Shown piece after piece: positions 33,406 through 43,775 of a stretch of DNA of 64,000 bases (position 1 is the stretch's first letter; the number at the start of each line of letters is the position of its first letter). The position numbers were made by a program, and so were the translations under genes. The notes beneath the pieces are model-generated. The model did not search any database. It saw only the letters and a list, made by a program, of their open reading frames with translations, and had not been told where the DNA came from. Source of the DNA: Oscillospiraceae bacterium (GTDB lineage: Bacteria; Bacillota; Clostridia; Oscillospirales; Ruminococcaceae). The DNA lies in assembly GCA_900770285.1 (NCBI GenBank), contig CAAGJO010000010.1:1-64000 (forward strand), read 5' to 3'.

Positions 33406-34179
33406 TTATTTCTTCAGGAAATTCACAATAACGATAAACGTTCCAAGAATAGTGAGAACAACGCCTGTTGCACGGTTTAAAGTCTTTGGAGATGCCTTGT
33501 TAGCCAGCACTGCGGCAATTCTTGCCCAAATCAATGTAGAAACAATGCAGAAGACCAAAATCCAGGGGTCAGGGAATCCTCCAAGCACCATGTGAGAAAC
33601 TGCTCCGGTCAGAGCCGTAAAAGTCATTATAAAAACGCTTGTTCCGACAGCAGTTTTAAGCTCATATCCTAATACACTTGTAAGTATCAGAAGCATCATC
33701 ATTCCGCCGCCTGCGCCTACAAAACCGCAAATAAGACCCACAACAGAACCGCACAGTACCGACTGTATAAATCGCTTTTCAGCAGATGTATCCATCATTT
33801 GCTCTTTAGTTGTCATAACAGGTTTTATAATAAATTTAATTCCCAGTAGTAAGGTCATTATCATTGAAAATCCGCCCATAGTTTTTGACGGCACAAGTTT
33901 TGCGAGAATACTTCCGACAAAAGTGAAAATCAAAACAGTTATCATCATAACGACACCGTTTTTGATATCAAGATTTTTATGTTTGCCGTATGTGTATGCT
34001 GAAACTGCACTTGCCAGAACGTCGCTTGCCAGTGCAATTCCCACCGCTTCATAAGCAGGAACGTCCAATAAAACAATAAGCATCGGGCTGATAACTGCCG
34101 CAGCACTCATTCCGGCAAAGCCGGTTCCCAGTCCTGCGCCTATTCCTGCCAGAAAGCATATAAATAACTTGTATAGCAT
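33406..34179 (-). CDS. TSUP (TauE/SafE) family permease
   Basis: The 257-residue membrane protein has about eight hydrophobic segments and the internally duplicated pattern GAGLGTGFAGMSAAAVISP and VGLICGFVGAGGGMMMLLIL, the family hallmark. Members export or import sulfite, sulfonates or other organic anions. The substrate is unknown here. I choose ATG at 34179, which shares TAATG with the tadA stop; an earlier ATG at 34191 sits on the AAGGAG ribosome site. Confidence 0.9.
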   Translation of the reverse strand: MLYKLFICFLAGIGAGLGTGFAGMSAAAVISPMLIVLLDVPAYEAVGIALASDVLASAVSAYTYGKHKNLDIKNGVVMMITVLIFTFVGSILAKLVPSKTMGGFSMIMTLLLGIKFIIKPVMTTKEQMMDTSAEKRFIQSVLCGSVVGLICGFVGAGGGMMMLLILTSVLGYELKTAVGTSVFIMTFTALTGAVSHMVLGGFPDPWILVFCIVSTLIWARIAAVLANKASPKTLNRATGVVLTILGTFIVIVNFLKK

Positions 34180-34649
34180 TATTTTTTGCATCTCCTTAAA
34201 TTGCGGAAAAAATCAGATAAAATACCGCTGCATTGTTCCTCAAGCACTCCTCCGATAACCTCAGGCCTGTGATTAAAAGGCAGCTCAAATAGATTTATCA
34301 CAGATTTACAGCAGCCTGCCTTGCTGTCCGATGCACCGTATATGACTCTTTCTATGCGTGAATTTATAATTGCACCCGCACACATGGGACAAGGCTCAAG
34401 GGTGACATATATTTCGCAGTCAACAAGCCGCCAACCGCCTAGTTTTTTGGACGCATTATCAATGGCAATAATTTCAGCATGTGCAAGAGAGTCTTTGTCT
34501 ATTTCACGTCTGTTATAGCCTTCTCCCACAATTTCTCCTGTAGTTTTCCTTACTACAACAGCACCAACAGGCACTTCTCCCAGCAGGGCAGCAGTTTTTG
34601 CAAGTTCCAATGCCCTTAACATATAAAATTCATCGTTGTTTCTCTCCAT
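34179..34649 (-). CDS. tadA: tRNA-specific adenosine deaminase
   Basis: It converts A34 of tRNA-Arg(ACG) to inosine. The zinc-dependent cytidine deaminase fold shows HAEIIAID (zinc His and catalytic Glu) and TLEPCPMCAGAI (two zinc Cys). At 156 residues it is the usual length. It is translationally coupled to the TSUP gene. Confidence 0.94.
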   Translation of the reverse strand: MERNNDEFYMLRALELAKTAALLGEVPVGAVVVRKTTGEIVGEGYNRREIDKDSLAHAEIIAIDNASKKLGGWRLVDCEIYVTLEPCPMCAGAIINSRIERVIYGASDSKAGCCKSVINLFELPFNHRPEVIGGVLEEQCSGILSDFFRNLRRCKK

Positions 34650-34692
34650 GCTATCACCATTTTAAATCTAACATATGATTGACATAAGTGAA

Positions 34693-34723
34693 CAAAAAGG
34701 TCACTGCAAGAAAGCAGTGACCT
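34693..34723 (-). terminator. str operon (tuf) terminator
   Basis: AGGTCACTGC (34698-34707) and GCAGTGACCT (34714-34723) pair perfectly; on the minus strand TTTTTG follows. Confidence 0.9.
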
Positions 34724-34761
34724 ATAATGCACTTTGTGAAAGTATTTATTGCAAGTATAAA

Positions 34762-35961
34762 TTACTCGTTGATCTTTGTAACAACGCCTGAACCTACTGT
34801 TCTGCCGCCTTCACGAATAGCGAAACGAAGTCCTTCTTCGATAGCGATAGGAGTGATAAGTTCAACGTCCATAACAACGTTATCACCAGGCATGCACATT
34901 TCCTTATCAGCAGGAAGTGTGATAACGCCGGTAACGTCAGTTGTTCTGAAATAGAACTGAGGTCTGTAGTTGTTAAAGAAAGGAGTATGACGGCCGCCTT
35001 CGTCCTTCTTCAAAACGTAAACCTGACCTGAGAACTTAGTGTGTGGATGAATTGAGCCTGGCTTACAGAGAACCTGTCCTCTTTCAACCTGATCTCTTGT
35101 AGTACCACGGAGAAGAGCACCGATGTTATCGCCTGCTTCAGCGTAATCAAGAGTCTTACGGAACATTTCGATACCTGTAACAACTGTTGAAAGCTTTTCG
35201 TCCTGAAGGCCAACGATTTCAACTGTTTCACCAACATTGAGCTTTCCTCTTTCAACTCTACCTGTAACAACAGTACCACGACCGGAAATAGTCATTGTAT
35301 CCTCGATAGGCATAAGGAATGGCTTAGCGTCGTCACGTTCAGGTGTAGGAATGTATTCATCAACAGCGTCCATAAGGTCAATGATTGGCTTGTAAGCTGG
35401 ATCTGAAAGATCATCTGGAGCTTCAAGAGCCTTAAGAGCTGAACCTACGATGATTGGTGTATCATCGCCAGGGAAATCATATGATGAAAGAAGATCTCTT
35501 ACGTCCATTTCAACGAGTTCGAGAAGTTCAGGGTCATCAACCTGGTCAGCCTTGTTAAGGAATACAACGATAGCTGGAACGCCAACCTGACGAGCAAGAA
35601 GAATGTGTTCTCTTGTCTGAGCCATAGGACCGTCTGATGCAGCAACAACGAGGATAGCACCATCCATCTGAGCAGCACCTGTGATCATGTTCTTTACATA
35701 GTCAGCATGTCCTGGGCAGTCAACGTGAGCGTAGTGACGATTATCTGTTTCATACTCAACGTGAGCAGTATTGATTGTGATACCACGTTCTCTTTCTTCC
35801 GGAGCCTTGTCGATCATGTCATAAGCTTCATACTGAGCCTGTCCCTTAAGAGCAAGTGTCTTTGTGATAGCAGCAGTAAGAGTTGTCTTACCATGGTCAA
35901 CGTGACCGATTGTACCAATGTTTACATGTGGTTTAGTTCTTTCGTAATGTGCCTTTGCCAT
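34762..35961 (-). CDS. tuf: Elongation factor Tu
   Basis: EF-Tu delivers aminoacyl-tRNA to the ribosome. It has 399 residues with the G1 loop [11 protein letters not shown]3 DCPGHADY and G4 NKAD. A strong AAGGAGG precedes the start. It is last in the str operon and also has its own promoter, which lets EF-Tu exceed the other products. Confidence 0.99.
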   Translation of the reverse strand: MAKAHYERTKPHVNIGTIGHVDHGKTTLTAAITKTLALKGQAQYEAYDMIDKAPEERERGITINTAHVEYETDNRHYAHVDCPGHADYVKNMITGAAQMDGAILVVAASDGPMAQTREHILLARQVGVPAIVVFLNKADQVDDPELLELVEMDVRDLLSSYDFPGDDTPIIVGSALKALEAPDDLSDPAYKPIIDLMDAVDEYIPTPERDDAKPFLMPIEDTMTISGRGTVVTGRVERGKLNVGETVEIVGLQDEKLSTVVTGIEMFRKTLDYAEAGDNIGALLRGTTRDQVERGQVLCKPGSIHPHTKFSGQVYVLKKDEGGRHTPFFNNYRPQFYFRTTDVTGVITLPADKEMCMPGDNVVMDVELITPIAIEEGLRFAIREGGRTVGSGVVTKINE

Positions 35962-36011
35962 AGGAATTTCCTCCTTAAAATTAATTTTTACAATACAAAA
36001 TTGATAATTTT

Positions 36012-36040
36012 ATTATAACAGATTTTAAACTGATTTGCAA
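36012..36040 (-). promoter_or_regulatory. Internal tuf promoter
   Basis: On the minus strand TTGCAA (36040-36035), 17 nt, TATAAT (36017-36012), in the 97-nt gap between fusA and tuf. Confidence 0.75.
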
Positions 36041-36058
36041 TAGTTTTCTGAAAAATTA

Positions 36059-38140
36059 TTACTCGCCCTTGTTTCTGCTGGCCATAAGCTTTTCAGAAAT
36101 AGACTTAGGAAGCTCTGTATAGCTGTGAGGTTCCATTGAATACTGACCTCTGCCCTGAGTCTTGGAACGCAAGTCATTTGAATAACCGAACATTTCAGAA
36201 AGCGGAACCAAAGCGTCTACCTGTACAGTACCCTGTCTTGTTTCCTGACCCATAATCTGTCCACGGCGTGAGTTAAGGTCGCCGATAACTGTTCCGAGAT
36301 ATTCGTCAGGAACAATTGCACTAACCTTCATTATAGGTTCAAGGATTACAGGATCAGCCTGCTTCATAGCTTCCTTGAATGCCATAGAACCGGCAATCTT
36401 AAATGCCATTTCAGATGAATCGACTTCATGATAAGATCCATCATAAAGTGTAACCTTAACGTCAACTACAGGATATCCTGCAAGGATACCTGACTGCATA
36501 GCGCCCTGAATACCAGCGTCAACAGCCGGAATGTATTCCTTAGGAATAGCACCGCCGACAATGTTGTTGATAAATTCATAGCCCTTGCCTGATTCGTTAG
36601 GCTCAACCTTGATCTTAACATGACCGTACTGACCTTTACCACCTGACTGTCTTGCATACTTGTGGTCAACGTCAGCAAGCTTTCTGATTGTTTCCTTATA
36701 TGAAACCTGAGGAGCACCGACATTAGCCTCAACCTTAAATTCTCTCAACAATCTGTCTACGATAATTTCAAGGTGAAGTTCGCCCATTCCGGCGATGATT
36801 GTCTGTCCTGTTTCATCATCAGTATAAGTTCTGAATGTCGGGTCTTCTTCAGCAAGCTTAGCCAAAGCAATACCCATTTTTTCCTGACCTGCCTTAGTCT
36901 TAGGCTCGATAGCCAGCTGGATAACAGGTTCCGGGAATTCCATTGATTCCAAAATAATCGGGTGTTTCTCGTCGCAGAGAGTATCACCTGTTGTTGTATA
37001 TTTCAAACCAACTGCAGCAGCGATATCGCCGGCATAAACCTCATCGATATCCTTTCTGTGGTTAGCGTGCATCTGAAGAATACGACCGATTCTTTCGTTT
37101 TTATCCTTTACAGAGTTATATACATTTGAACCCTTGAACAGAACGCCGGAATAAACTCTGAAGAAACAAAGCTTACCAACAAACGGGTCTGTTGCAATCT
37201 TGAATGCCAGAGCTGAGAATGGTTCATTATCATCAGTTGGTCTTTCTTCTGTTTCGCCTGTTTCAGGGTTTGTACCTGTAATGTGGTCGATATCTGTTGG
37301 TGCAGGCATATAGTCAACGATAGCATCAAGAAGTTTCTGAACACCCTTATTTCTGTAAGATGTTCCGCAGGTTACAGGAACGAATTCGTTTGCGATAGTT
37401 CCCTTTCTGATAGCTGTCTTGATCTCATCAATTGTAAGCTCTTCGCCCTCAAGATATTTTTCCATAAGGTCTTCATCGAGTTCAGCAACTGCATCAAGCA
37501 AAGTATTTCTGTACTCTTCAGCCTTTTCTTTCATATCTTCAGGAATGTCGGTAACATCAATATCAGTACCGAGATCATTTGTATAGATATAAGCTTTCAT
37601 TTCGATAAGGTCGATAAGTCCCTTAAAATCGTCCTCAGCACCGATAGGAAGCTGAATTGCAACTGCATTGGTCTTAAGACGAGTATGGAGCATATCAAGC
37701 ACATGATAGAAATCAGCGCCCATAATATCCATCTTATTTACGTATACCATTCTAGGTACCTTATAGTTATCAGCCTGACGCCATACGGTTTCAGTCTGAG
37801 GTTCAACACCGCCCTTTGCGCAAAGAACAGTTACTGAACCATCGAGTACTCTCAAAGAACGTTCAACTTCTACTGTAAAGTCAACGTGTCCAGGAGTATC
37901 AATAATATTAATACGGTGGCCTTTCCAGAATGCTGTTGTGGCAGCTGAAGTAATTGTAATACCTCTTTCTTTTTCCTGTGCCATCCAGTCCATTGTAGAA
38001 GCTCCGTCATGAGTTTCTCCCATTTTATGGTTTACGCCAGCATAAAACAGGATACGCTCGGTAGTAGTTGTTTTGCCGGCATCAATATGCGCCATGATAC
38101 CAATATTTCTTGTATCCTGCAAAGAACAATCTCTTGCCAT
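36059..38140 (-). CDS. fusA: Elongation factor G
   Basis: EF-G drives translocation. The 693-residue GTPase starts [20 protein letters not shown] and includes [20 protein letters not shown] and [27 protein letters not shown] is the domain IV signature. AGAGGGGG precedes the start. It lies between rpsG and tuf. Confidence 0.99.
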   Translation of the reverse strand: MARDCSLQDTRNIGIMAHIDAGKTTTTERILFYAGVNHKMGETHDGASTMDWMAQEKERGITITSAATTAFWKGHRINIIDTPGHVDFTVEVERSLRVLDGSVTVLCAKGGVEPQTETVWRQADNYKVPRMVYVNKMDIMGADFYHVLDMLHTRLKTNAVAIQLPIGAEDDFKGLIDLIEMKAYIYTNDLGTDIDVTDIPEDMKEKAEEYRNTLLDAVAELDEDLMEKYLEGEELTIDEIKTAIRKGTIANEFVPVTCGTSYRNKGVQKLLDAIVDYMPAPTDIDHITGTNPETGETEERPTDDNEPFSALAFKIATDPFVGKLCFFRVYSGVLFKGSNVYNSVKDKNERIGRILQMHANHRKDIDEVYAGDIAAAVGLKYTTTGDTLCDEKHPIILESMEFPEPVIQLAIEPKTKAGQEKMGIALAKLAEEDPTFRTYTDDETGQTIIAGMGELHLEIIVDRLLREFKVEANVGAPQVSYKETIRKLADVDHKYARQSGGKGQYGHVKIKVEPNESGKGYEFINNIVGGAIPKEYIPAVDAGIQGAMQSGILAGYPVVDVKVTLYDGSYHEVDSSEMAFKIAGSMAFKEAMKQADPVILEPIMKVSAIVPDEYLGTVIGDLNSRRGQIMGQETRQGTVQVDALVPLSEMFGYSNDLRSKTQGRGQYSMEPHSYTELPKSISEKLMASRNKGE

Positions 38141-38164
38141 AATATCCCCCTCTTTATACCGTTA

Positions 38165-38635
38165 TTACCATCTGTAATGTGCGAAAGCCTTGTTGGCCTC
38201 TGCCATCTTGTGTGTTTCATCACGTTTCTTGCAAGCTCCGCCGATTCCGTTAAGAGCATCGAGGATTTCTCCTGCAAGTCTTTCTTTCATTGTATTCTCG
38301 TTTCTTTCACGAGCATATTTTGTAAGCCATCTGAGACCTAATGTCTGACGTCTGTCTGGGCGAACCTCCATTGGAACCTGGTAAGTTGCACCGCCTACAC
38401 GGCGAGCTTTAACTTCCAACTCAGGCATGATATTATTCAATGCCTCATCAAATACCTCCAAAGCAGGACGACCTGTCTTTTCTGCTACAATGTCGAATGC
38501 TCCGTATACAATCTTCTGAGCAACACCCTTCTTTCCATCGAGCATGATGTTATTTACAAGGCGTGTTACGAGCTTTGAGTTGTATACTGGATCGAGCAAT
38601 ACGTCTCTTTTTGAAACTCTACCTCTTCTTGGCAC
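38165..38635 (-). CDS. rpsG: 30S ribosomal protein S7
   Basis: Start is GTG at 38635 ([20 protein letters not shown]); an in-frame ATG at 38653 is part of the ATGAAGGAGGG ribosome site and is not used. The protein has 156 residues. [16 protein letters not shown] and the ending AFAHYRW are S7 signatures. The 196-nt gap to rpsL holds a repeated CTATAG dyad near 38680-38697 but no clear promoter or gene. Confidence 0.98.
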   Translation of the reverse strand: MPRRGRVSKRDVLLDPVYNSKLVTRLVNNIMLDGKKGVAQKIVYGAFDIVAEKTGRPALEVFDEALNNIMPELEVKARRVGGATYQVPMEVRPDRRQTLGLRWLTKYARERNENTMKERLAGEILDALNGIGGACKKRDETHKMAEANKAFAHYRW

Positions 38636-38831
38636 TTTAATTCCCTCCTTCACAATAATGAATTCATAGGTACTCGCTCTATAGCCATTCGCTATAGCCC
38701 CGTCCAGTTACCGAGAGTTTTACAAAAACAGAACTACTGCCCCATTTATATATAAACCTCTCTTGACTAACTGTGGTCTTCGCAGTTGCGACAATGAGTT
38801 TTTACCTTGATTTTTTTTGCAATATCTGCAA

Positions 38832-39251
38832 TTACTTACCGCCCTTAGGCTTCTTGGCACCGTACTTAGATCTGGCCTGCATTCTGTTTGCAACGCCCTG
38901 TGCGTCCAGAGTACCTCTGATGATATGATAACGTACACCAGGGAGGTCCTTAACACGTCCGCCTCTGATCATAACAACGCTGTGCTCCTGAAGATTATGT
39001 CCGATACCCGGAATATAAGCTGTTACTTCATGTCCGTTTGTAAGCTTTACTCTGGCAATTTTTCTCATAGCTGAGTTAGGCTTTTTAGGTGTAGCAGTTC
39101 TTACTGCTGTACAAACGCCTCTCTTCTGTGGGCAGCTCTGGTCAATAGCTGTTTTCTTCTTTGAGTTATAACCTTTCTGAAGAGCTGGTGCTGTTGACTT
39201 AGTTTCAAGAACATTTCTTCCTTTTCTTACTAACTGGTTAAAGGTTGGCAT
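38832..39251 (-). CDS. rpsL: 30S ribosomal protein S12
   Basis: Start is ATG at 39251 ([18 protein letters not shown]) with AAAGGAGAG before it; 139 residues. [11 protein letters not shown] and [13 protein letters not shown] keep the lysines at the decoding centre (Lys42 and Lys88 in E. coli numbering) whose changes give streptomycin resistance, so the sequence is of the sensitive type. The middle [12 protein letters not shown] segment is the usual Gram-positive form. Confidence 0.98.
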   Translation of the reverse strand: MPTFNQLVRKGRNVLETKSTAPALQKGYNSKKKTAIDQSCPQKRGVCTAVRTATPKKPNSAMRKIARVKLTNGHEVTAYIPGIGHNLQEHSVVMIRGGRVKDLPGVRYHIIRGTLDAQGVANRMQARSKYGAKKPKGGK

Positions 39252-39319
39252 CTTCTCTCTCCTTTCTTCGAAATTTATATGCCGCCGCAAATTACATACT
39301 GGGTCAGCATACAACTAAT

Positions 39320-39348
39320 ATGATACACTTTTTATTTATTATTGTCAA
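39320..39348 (-). promoter_or_regulatory. str operon promoter
   Basis: On the minus strand TTGACA (39348-39343), 17 nt, TATCAT (39325-39320), about 70 bp before rpsL. Confidence 0.8.
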
Positions 39349-39401
39349 TAGGTATAAAAATCATTCATACATTTTTTACAATTATTTTACATACTGTCCG
39401 A

Positions 39402-39432
39402 CAAAAAAAGGACCGGCAAAAGCCAATCCTTT
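39402..39432 (-). terminator. his operon terminator
   Basis: AAAGGATTGGC and GCCGGTCCTTT (minus strand of 39422-39432 and 39407-39417) pair with two wobbles around TTTT and run into a T tract. Confidence 0.85.
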
Positions 39433-39446
39433 ATAAATCCATATTA

Positions 39447-39785
39447 TCAGGAATTCTTATCCACCTTATGGAATTTTTTAAGATTTCCGATCTTCTCATT
39501 ACGTTCCTCAAGAACTTTTTCAACCTCGCTCCACTCAAGTCCCTGATTAGCTGCAAGCACCATAACGTGATAAAGCAAATCATTGATTTCGTTTTTCAGC
39601 TCATCATTATCGCCGTTCTTTGCGGCAATTACTGTTTCAGTAGCTTCTTCGCCCACCTTTTTGCAGATCTTATCCACGCCCTTATCGAAAAGATAAGCAG
39701 TATAGCTGTTCTCCTGTGCTATTCCGTTCTCATAATCAGCCTTACGCTGTTTGATCACCTCAAAAATTTCTTCATAAACTGTCAT
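39447..39785 (-). CDS. hisE: Phosphoribosyl-ATP pyrophosphohydrolase
   Basis: Second step of histidine synthesis: removes pyrophosphate from PR-ATP. Start is ATG at 39785 with GAGGGG upstream, overlapping closely with the hisI stop; 112 residues. The MazG-like helical fold shows KVGEEATETVIAAKNGDNDEL and DLLYHVMVLAANQGL. HisI and HisE are separate proteins here, not fused. Confidence 0.96.
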   Translation of the reverse strand: MTVYEEIFEVIKQRKADYENGIAQENSYTAYLFDKGVDKICKKVGEEATETVIAAKNGDNDELKNEINDLLYHVMVLAANQGLEWSEVEKVLEERNEKIGNLKKFHKVDKNS

Positions 39786-39787
39786 AA

Positions 39788-40144
39788 TCAATTCCCCTCA
39801 TCTTCATTATAAATTTCATTAAAAAAGCAGCTGTATGAACCTGTATGGCAGGCAGCGCCTGTCTGTTTAACATTCAAAAGCAAAGTATCGTTATCGCAGT
39901 CAGCATAAATAGAAATCACTTTTTGCAAATGACCGCTGGTTGCGCCCTTATTCCAAAGCTCCTGCCTTGAACGGCTCCAATACCAAGTATAGCCTGTTTC
40001 CAGAGTCTTTTTCAGGCTTTCCTTATTCATATAAGCAAGCATAAGCACTGTTTTGGTATCAACATCAAATGCTATTGCCGGAATAAGCTCTCCTTTTACA
40101 AAATATTTATCCAAATCGTTAATATCGATTTTTATTTTGCTCAT
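39788..40144 (-). CDS. hisI: Phosphoribosyl-AMP cyclohydrolase
   Basis: Third step: opens the purine ring of PR-AMP. The 118-residue protein has [36 protein letters not shown] and [20 protein letters not shown], which hold the zinc ligands. It overlaps the hisE region closely and lies downstream of a MITE-like repeat. Confidence 0.97.
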   Translation of the reverse strand: MSKIKIDINDLDKYFVKGELIPAIAFDVDTKTVLMLAYMNKESLKKTLETGYTWYWSRSRQELWNKGATSGHLQKVISIYADCDNDTLLLNVKQTGAACHTGSYSCFFNEIYNEDEGN

Positions 40145-40178
40145 TTACTTTTTTCCTTTCTAAAATATTGTATAATCA

Positions 40179-40389
40179 GATAAATTGATATTTACAGGAA
40201 TATAGTTGTTTATCAATCATGGCAAACCTTTCCAAAGACTTTTAATTATTTTTTTCATTAGAGGGCTAAAGCCTATAATGAAAAAAATCCTTTGAAATTT
40301 TATGAAGGGAGTTTGAGGTATAACCCTTTTTTAAAAGGGGTTTCCCTCAACTGTTCAGCAATTACAGCCCCTGTAAATACCGATTTATA
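40179..40389. mobile_element. MITE-like element, copy 1 (between SdpI-family gene and hisI)
   Basis: About 211 bp with imperfect terminal inverted repeats: ATAAATTGATATTTACAGG at the left and, reversed, ATAAATCGGTATTTACAGG at the right (17 of 19 match). Inside are further inverted pairs: AGTTG/CAACT, TTTTTTTCATT/AATGAAAAAAA, and CCCTTTT/AAAAGGGG. No coding frame is present. A second copy lies at 41585. I see no clear target-site duplication. Confidence 0.7.
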
Positions 40390-40413
40390 TAGTATCACCA
40401 TATTTATTTTATA

Positions 40414-40785
40414 TTAATTTTTACTTCCATTTTCGTCAAATTTCTCTTGCAAAGCCTTTTCAACAGGATAAATCGTTCCAATCATAAATCCTGACTGAAT
40501 TATCATTGCTGACATCATTATCCACACACCGGATTTAGCACTTACATAAAAATAAATTATACTGAAAACCGCAGAAAGTACAGTCAGAATTACACCTGTC
40601 TTTATCCACAGCGTTCCTGCAAGCTCGTTGGCAAATTTCCATGTATCCTTATTTTTCACAGAGCGTTTTGTTCTGTAACCAATTATATTGTTAGGCTCAT
40701 CAGAATGGCATTTTTTCATTGCAATTCCGCAAACAGTCATGAGAATTGGCACAAACAATGTGAAAACTATGTAAAAAACTTTCAT
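40414..40785 (-). CDS. SdpI/YhfL family membrane protein
   Basis: A 123-residue protein with three membrane segments and the family signature NNIIGYRTKRSVKNKDTWKF followed by ANELAG. SdpI in Bacillus gives immunity to the SdpC toxin, but most members have no known role. It sits between hisF and hisI inside the his operon, next to a MITE-like repeat, and no toxin gene is nearby. It is probably a passenger on the operon mRNA. Confidence 0.88.
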   Translation of the reverse strand: MKVFYIVFTLFVPILMTVCGIAMKKCHSDEPNNIIGYRTKRSVKNKDTWKFANELAGTLWIKTGVILTVLSAVFSIIYFYVSAKSGVWIMMSAMIIQSGFMIGTIYPVEKALQEKFDENGSKN

Positions 40786-40800
40786 AAATTATTTACCGGA

Positions 40801-41556
40801 TTATCTTACTATAATTCCCTTGCTGCGGCAGTCATCCTTGACCTGCTGAACTGTAAGCTCTTTAAAATGGAACAATGATGCTGCCAGAGCCGCCGAGCAA
40901 TCAGTTTCAAGAAAGGCTTCTGCAAAATCGCCGAGCTTTCCTGCTCCGCCGCTTGCAATAACCGGAATCTTTACGGCGCTGCAGACTGCTTTGAGCATCG
41001 GCAGGTCAAAGCCCTCCTTTACTCCGTCGGTATCAATGGAATTAAGGCAAATTTCCCCTGCACCAAGCTGTTCAATCTCTTTTACCCAATCAATAAGGTC
41101 AAGATTCATATCAATTCTTCCGCCGTTAATAAACACCGTCCACTTGCCGTCAGCCACCTTTTTTGCGTCAATTCCAACACATATACACTGACTTCCGAAA
41201 ATATCTGCACCCTCTTTTATAAGCTGAGGATTCTGCACAGCCTGAGAGTTGACAGAAACTTTATCTGCTCCTGCACGGAGCGTTTCACGGATATCATCAA
41301 CTGTTTTAATTCCTCCCCCTACTGTCAGAGGTACAAAAACTTTTTTCGCAGTTTCACGGACAACGTCCAGCATAACTCCTCTGCCCTCATGAGAAGCGGT
41401 TATATCGTAAAAAACGATTTCGTCAGCGCCTTGAAGATTGTACTCGTATGCACATTCAACAGGATCGCCCACATCTTTTATTCCTTTGAAATTCACGCCT
41501 TTGACAACCTTTCCGTCACGGACATCAAGGCAGGGGATAATTCTTTTTGCAAGCAT
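40801..41556 (-). CDS. hisF: Imidazole glycerol phosphate synthase, cyclase subunit
   Basis: HisF uses ammonia from HisH to turn PRFAR into imidazole glycerol phosphate and AICAR. The 251-residue TIM barrel starts [20 protein letters not shown], with catalytic Asp in CLDVRDG and the second in [10 protein letters not shown]. Its own strand repeats resemble HisA, but the [14 protein letters not shown] start is HisF. Confidence 0.98.
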   Translation of the reverse strand: MLAKRIIPCLDVRDGKVVKGVNFKGIKDVGDPVECAYEYNLQGADEIVFYDITASHEGRGVMLDVVRETAKKVFVPLTVGGGIKTVDDIRETLRAGADKVSVNSQAVQNPQLIKEGADIFGSQCICVGIDAKKVADGKWTVFINGGRIDMNLDLIDWVKEIEQLGAGEICLNSIDTDGVKEGFDLPMLKAVCSAVKIPVIASGGAGKLGDFAEAFLETDCSAALAASLFHFKELTVQQVKDDCRSKGIIVR

Positions 41557-41584
41557 ATTTTACACCTCTTAATTAATAAACGTT

Positions 41585-41822
41585 GATAAATCAGTGTTTA
41601 CAGGAGTATAGTTGCTTATCAATCGGGGCAAACCTTTCTGAAGAAAGGTTCTTCACCGTACCCTTTTCCAAAGACTTCTAATTATTTTTTTCATTTGGGG
41701 CTTTTGCACCAATGAAAAAAATCGTTAAAAATTTTAGGAAGGGAGTTTGTGGGAGAACCCTTTTTTAAAAGGGTTTCCCTCAACTGTTGAACAATTACAT
41801 TCTCTATAAATACTAATTTATC
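41585..41822. mobile_element. MITE-like element, copy 2 (between hisH and hisF)
   Basis: About 238 bp, matching copy 1 along its length (for example AAACCTTTC, CCAAAGACTT, GGAAGGGAGTTTG, TTTCCCTCAACTGTT). The ends begin GATAAAT and finish ATTTATC, exact inverted repeats, with further matches inward. It has about 28 extra bases near 41637-41665 containing GAAGAAAGGTTCTTC. No coding frame is present. Because the operon continues through it, its hairpins would be in the his mRNA. Confidence 0.7.
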
Positions 41823-41832
41823 CAACTGTTTT

Positions 41833-42435
41833 TTATACCATTCTCACGAAGTTTTCAAGTATTTTAAGTCCTGTTTTACCGCTCTTTTCAGGGTGGAACT
41901 GTGCTCCGAAAATCGTCTTTCCGTCTGAAACCAATGCAGGAACTTTATGTCCGTATTCGCAGTAGGCATACAAGTTTTCATCATCGCAGAAAGCTTTATA
42001 CGAATGAACAAAATACACATATTCATCATCGGTAAGCCCGTCAAAAAGCGGACAGTTATGATTATACACAAGCTTATTCCAGCCCATATGAGGAATAACC
42101 AGATCAGGCTCATCTATTTTATCCACTTTGCCTTTCAGCAGTCCCAAGCCGTCACATTCTTCAAACTCATAGCTTTTTTCAAAAAGCAGCTGCATTCCAA
42201 GGCATATTCCCAAAAACGGTTTTAGCTTTGCCTGCTCCTTAATAGTATCCGCAAGTCCGCTTTCTTCAAGCTTTTTCATTGCCCATGGAAAAGCCCCCAC
42301 GCCCGGCAGAATAATTGCATCTGCATCAACCAGATCCTGCGGATCGCTCGTCAGCTTATTTTCATAACCAAGATAGTCCAGTGCATTTTTAACGGAAAAA
42401 ATATTTCCTGCACCATAGTCCGTAACAGCAATCAT
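41833..42435 (-). CDS. hisH: Imidazole glycerol phosphate synthase, glutamine amidotransferase subunit
   Basis: HisH releases ammonia from glutamine for HisF. The 200-residue class I amidotransferase starts IAVTDYGAGNIFSVKNAL. The nucleophile is Cys in PFLGICLGMQLLFE and the His-Glu pair is in GAQFHPEKSG. Confidence 0.98.
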   Translation of the reverse strand: MIAVTDYGAGNIFSVKNALDYLGYENKLTSDPQDLVDADAIILPGVGAFPWAMKKLEESGLADTIKEQAKLKPFLGICLGMQLLFEKSYEFEECDGLGLLKGKVDKIDEPDLVIPHMGWNKLVYNHNCPLFDGLTDDEYVYFVHSYKAFCDDENLYAYCEYGHKVPALVSDGKTIFGAQFHPEKSGKTGLKILENFVRMV

Positions 42436-43014
42436 TTAAAGCACTCCTTTTGTTGAAAGAACGGTGTCTCCTTTTATCTCCATTGCATTTTTCAAAGCAT
42501 GCGCAACGGCTTTGAACATAGCCTCAACAATATGATGATCGTTCTTTCCATACTCTTTTCTTATATGCAAAGTTATTCCGGAATTAAAGGCGAAAGCTCT
42601 GAAAAATTCTTCGGTAAGGCAGGTATCAAATCCGCCGATCCTATCATCGTGAAAATCACTGTTGAATGCAAGGAAAGGTCTTCCGCTTATATCTAAAGCA
42701 CAAAAGCAAAGTGCTTCATCCATTGGAACAAATGCCGAACCATAGCGGGCAATGCCTGCTTTATCACCCAAAGCTTTTGCAAAAGCTTGTCCAAGCACAA
42801 TGCCGATATCTTCTACCGTATGGTGACCGTCGACTTTTAAGTCACCGTCACATTCCACTTCCAGATCAATTCCGCTGTGAACACCGAAAGCTGTGAGCAT
42901 ATGGTCGAAAAATCCTATACCCGTATTGACTGTAACTTTGCCGTTTCCGTCAAGGTTCAAAAATACCTCGATATCGGTTTCCTTTGTCTTTCTTTTAATT
43001 TCTGCTGTTCTCAT
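42436..43014 (-). CDS. hisB: Imidazoleglycerol-phosphate dehydratase
   Basis: It dehydrates imidazole glycerol phosphate to imidazole acetol phosphate. Start is ATG at 43014 with AGGTG upstream; 192 residues. TGIGFFDHMLTAFG, DGHHTVEDIGI and the second metal site KNDHHIVEAMFKA are present. It is the dehydratase only; the histidinol phosphatase domain of enteric HisB is absent and no histidinol phosphatase is seen in the operon. Confidence 0.98.
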   Translation of the reverse strand: MRTAEIKRKTKETDIEVFLNLDGNGKVTVNTGIGFFDHMLTAFGVHSGIDLEVECDGDLKVDGHHTVEDIGIVLGQAFAKALGDKAGIARYGSAFVPMDEALCFCALDISGRPFLAFNSDFHDDRIGGFDTCLTEEFFRAFAFNSGITLHIRKEYGKNDHHIVEAMFKAVAHALKNAMEIKGDTVLSTKGVL

Positions 43015-43052
43015 GTTATTCACCTGCTCTGTCAGATAGTAAATCTTTTTTA

Positions 43053-43748
43053 TTAATATGGCTTTTTGCCTGAAAGCCAGCCTTTTTCTTTCCAGTAATC
43101 TGAATCCGTTTTATTCCAACTGTTTTTCTGTGACATTTTAAATACATTAAAAAACAATTTGCTTTTAAGACTTATTTTTCTTTCGGGAATATTCTTCTTG
43201 ATTTTATCTGCCTTGATTTTCACCTGTTTTTGTATTTTGTCCTTATGCTTGTAATCAATATAATTTCCGCCCATTTTCATTGTGGTAATGCCATAAGTGA
43301 AAATATCCGATATTCCAAGATAAAATAAATTATTTTTCAGAAGTTTTACTGTTGCCGAAACTCCCGAACCGCCCGCAGAAGTAACTATAAGGGCAGTTTT
43401 TCCGAACATTTTTTCATTCGGGCGGTGAACAAGCCATAAATATGCCAGATGGTCAAGCAATGCTTTTAAACTGCTGGTACAGCTCATTACAAAAACCGGT
43501 GTTCCGATAATAATCAAATCAGCTTTTTCTAGTTTTTCCACAATTGGTTTTACATAGCTGTGATGAGGGCAATATTCTTCACCCTTTAAAATACAGTTTG
43601 CACAACCACAGCAGAATTCCGGCATTTCATCGGGAAGAACAATTTCATCAAAATTATTTTTCTCGTCATTAAATTCATCAAGAAACAAATCAACAATTGC
43701 TCGTGTATTTCCTTTGTGTTTTGTACCCATGATTGTAAGAATGTTCAT
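43053..43748 (-). CDS. Flavodoxin-fold NAD(P)H oxidoreductase with Cys cluster
   Basis: The 231-residue protein starts MNILTIMGTKHKGNTRAIVD, an FMN-binding flavodoxin-like loop, and has PDEMPEFCCGCANCILKGEE followed by YCPHH, a Cys pattern like that of iron-sulfur flavoproteins. VTSAGGSGVSATVKLLKNNL is a later flavin-contact block. It lies between hisD and hisB with an acetyltransferase gene, so it rides on the his mRNA. No histidine role is known for the family. Confidence 0.82.
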   Translation of the reverse strand: MNILTIMGTKHKGNTRAIVDLFLDEFNDEKNNFDEIVLPDEMPEFCCGCANCILKGEEYCPHHSYVKPIVEKLEKADLIIIGTPVFVMSCTSSLKALLDHLAYLWLVHRPNEKMFGKTALIVTSAGGSGVSATVKLLKNNLFYLGISDIFTYGITTMKMGGNYIDYKHKDKIQKQVKIKADKIKKNIPERKISLKSKLFFNVFKMSQKNSWNKTDSDYWKEKGWLSGKKPY

Positions 43749-43775
43749 ATTTTTACCTTCATCTCTTTGCCTGAT

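Noticed and set aside
38640..38831. A promoter or gene in the rpsL-rpsG gap
   Set aside because: Only AT-rich patches and a short CTATAG dyad are seen; no -35/-10 pair with proper spacing and no frame with a ribosome site.
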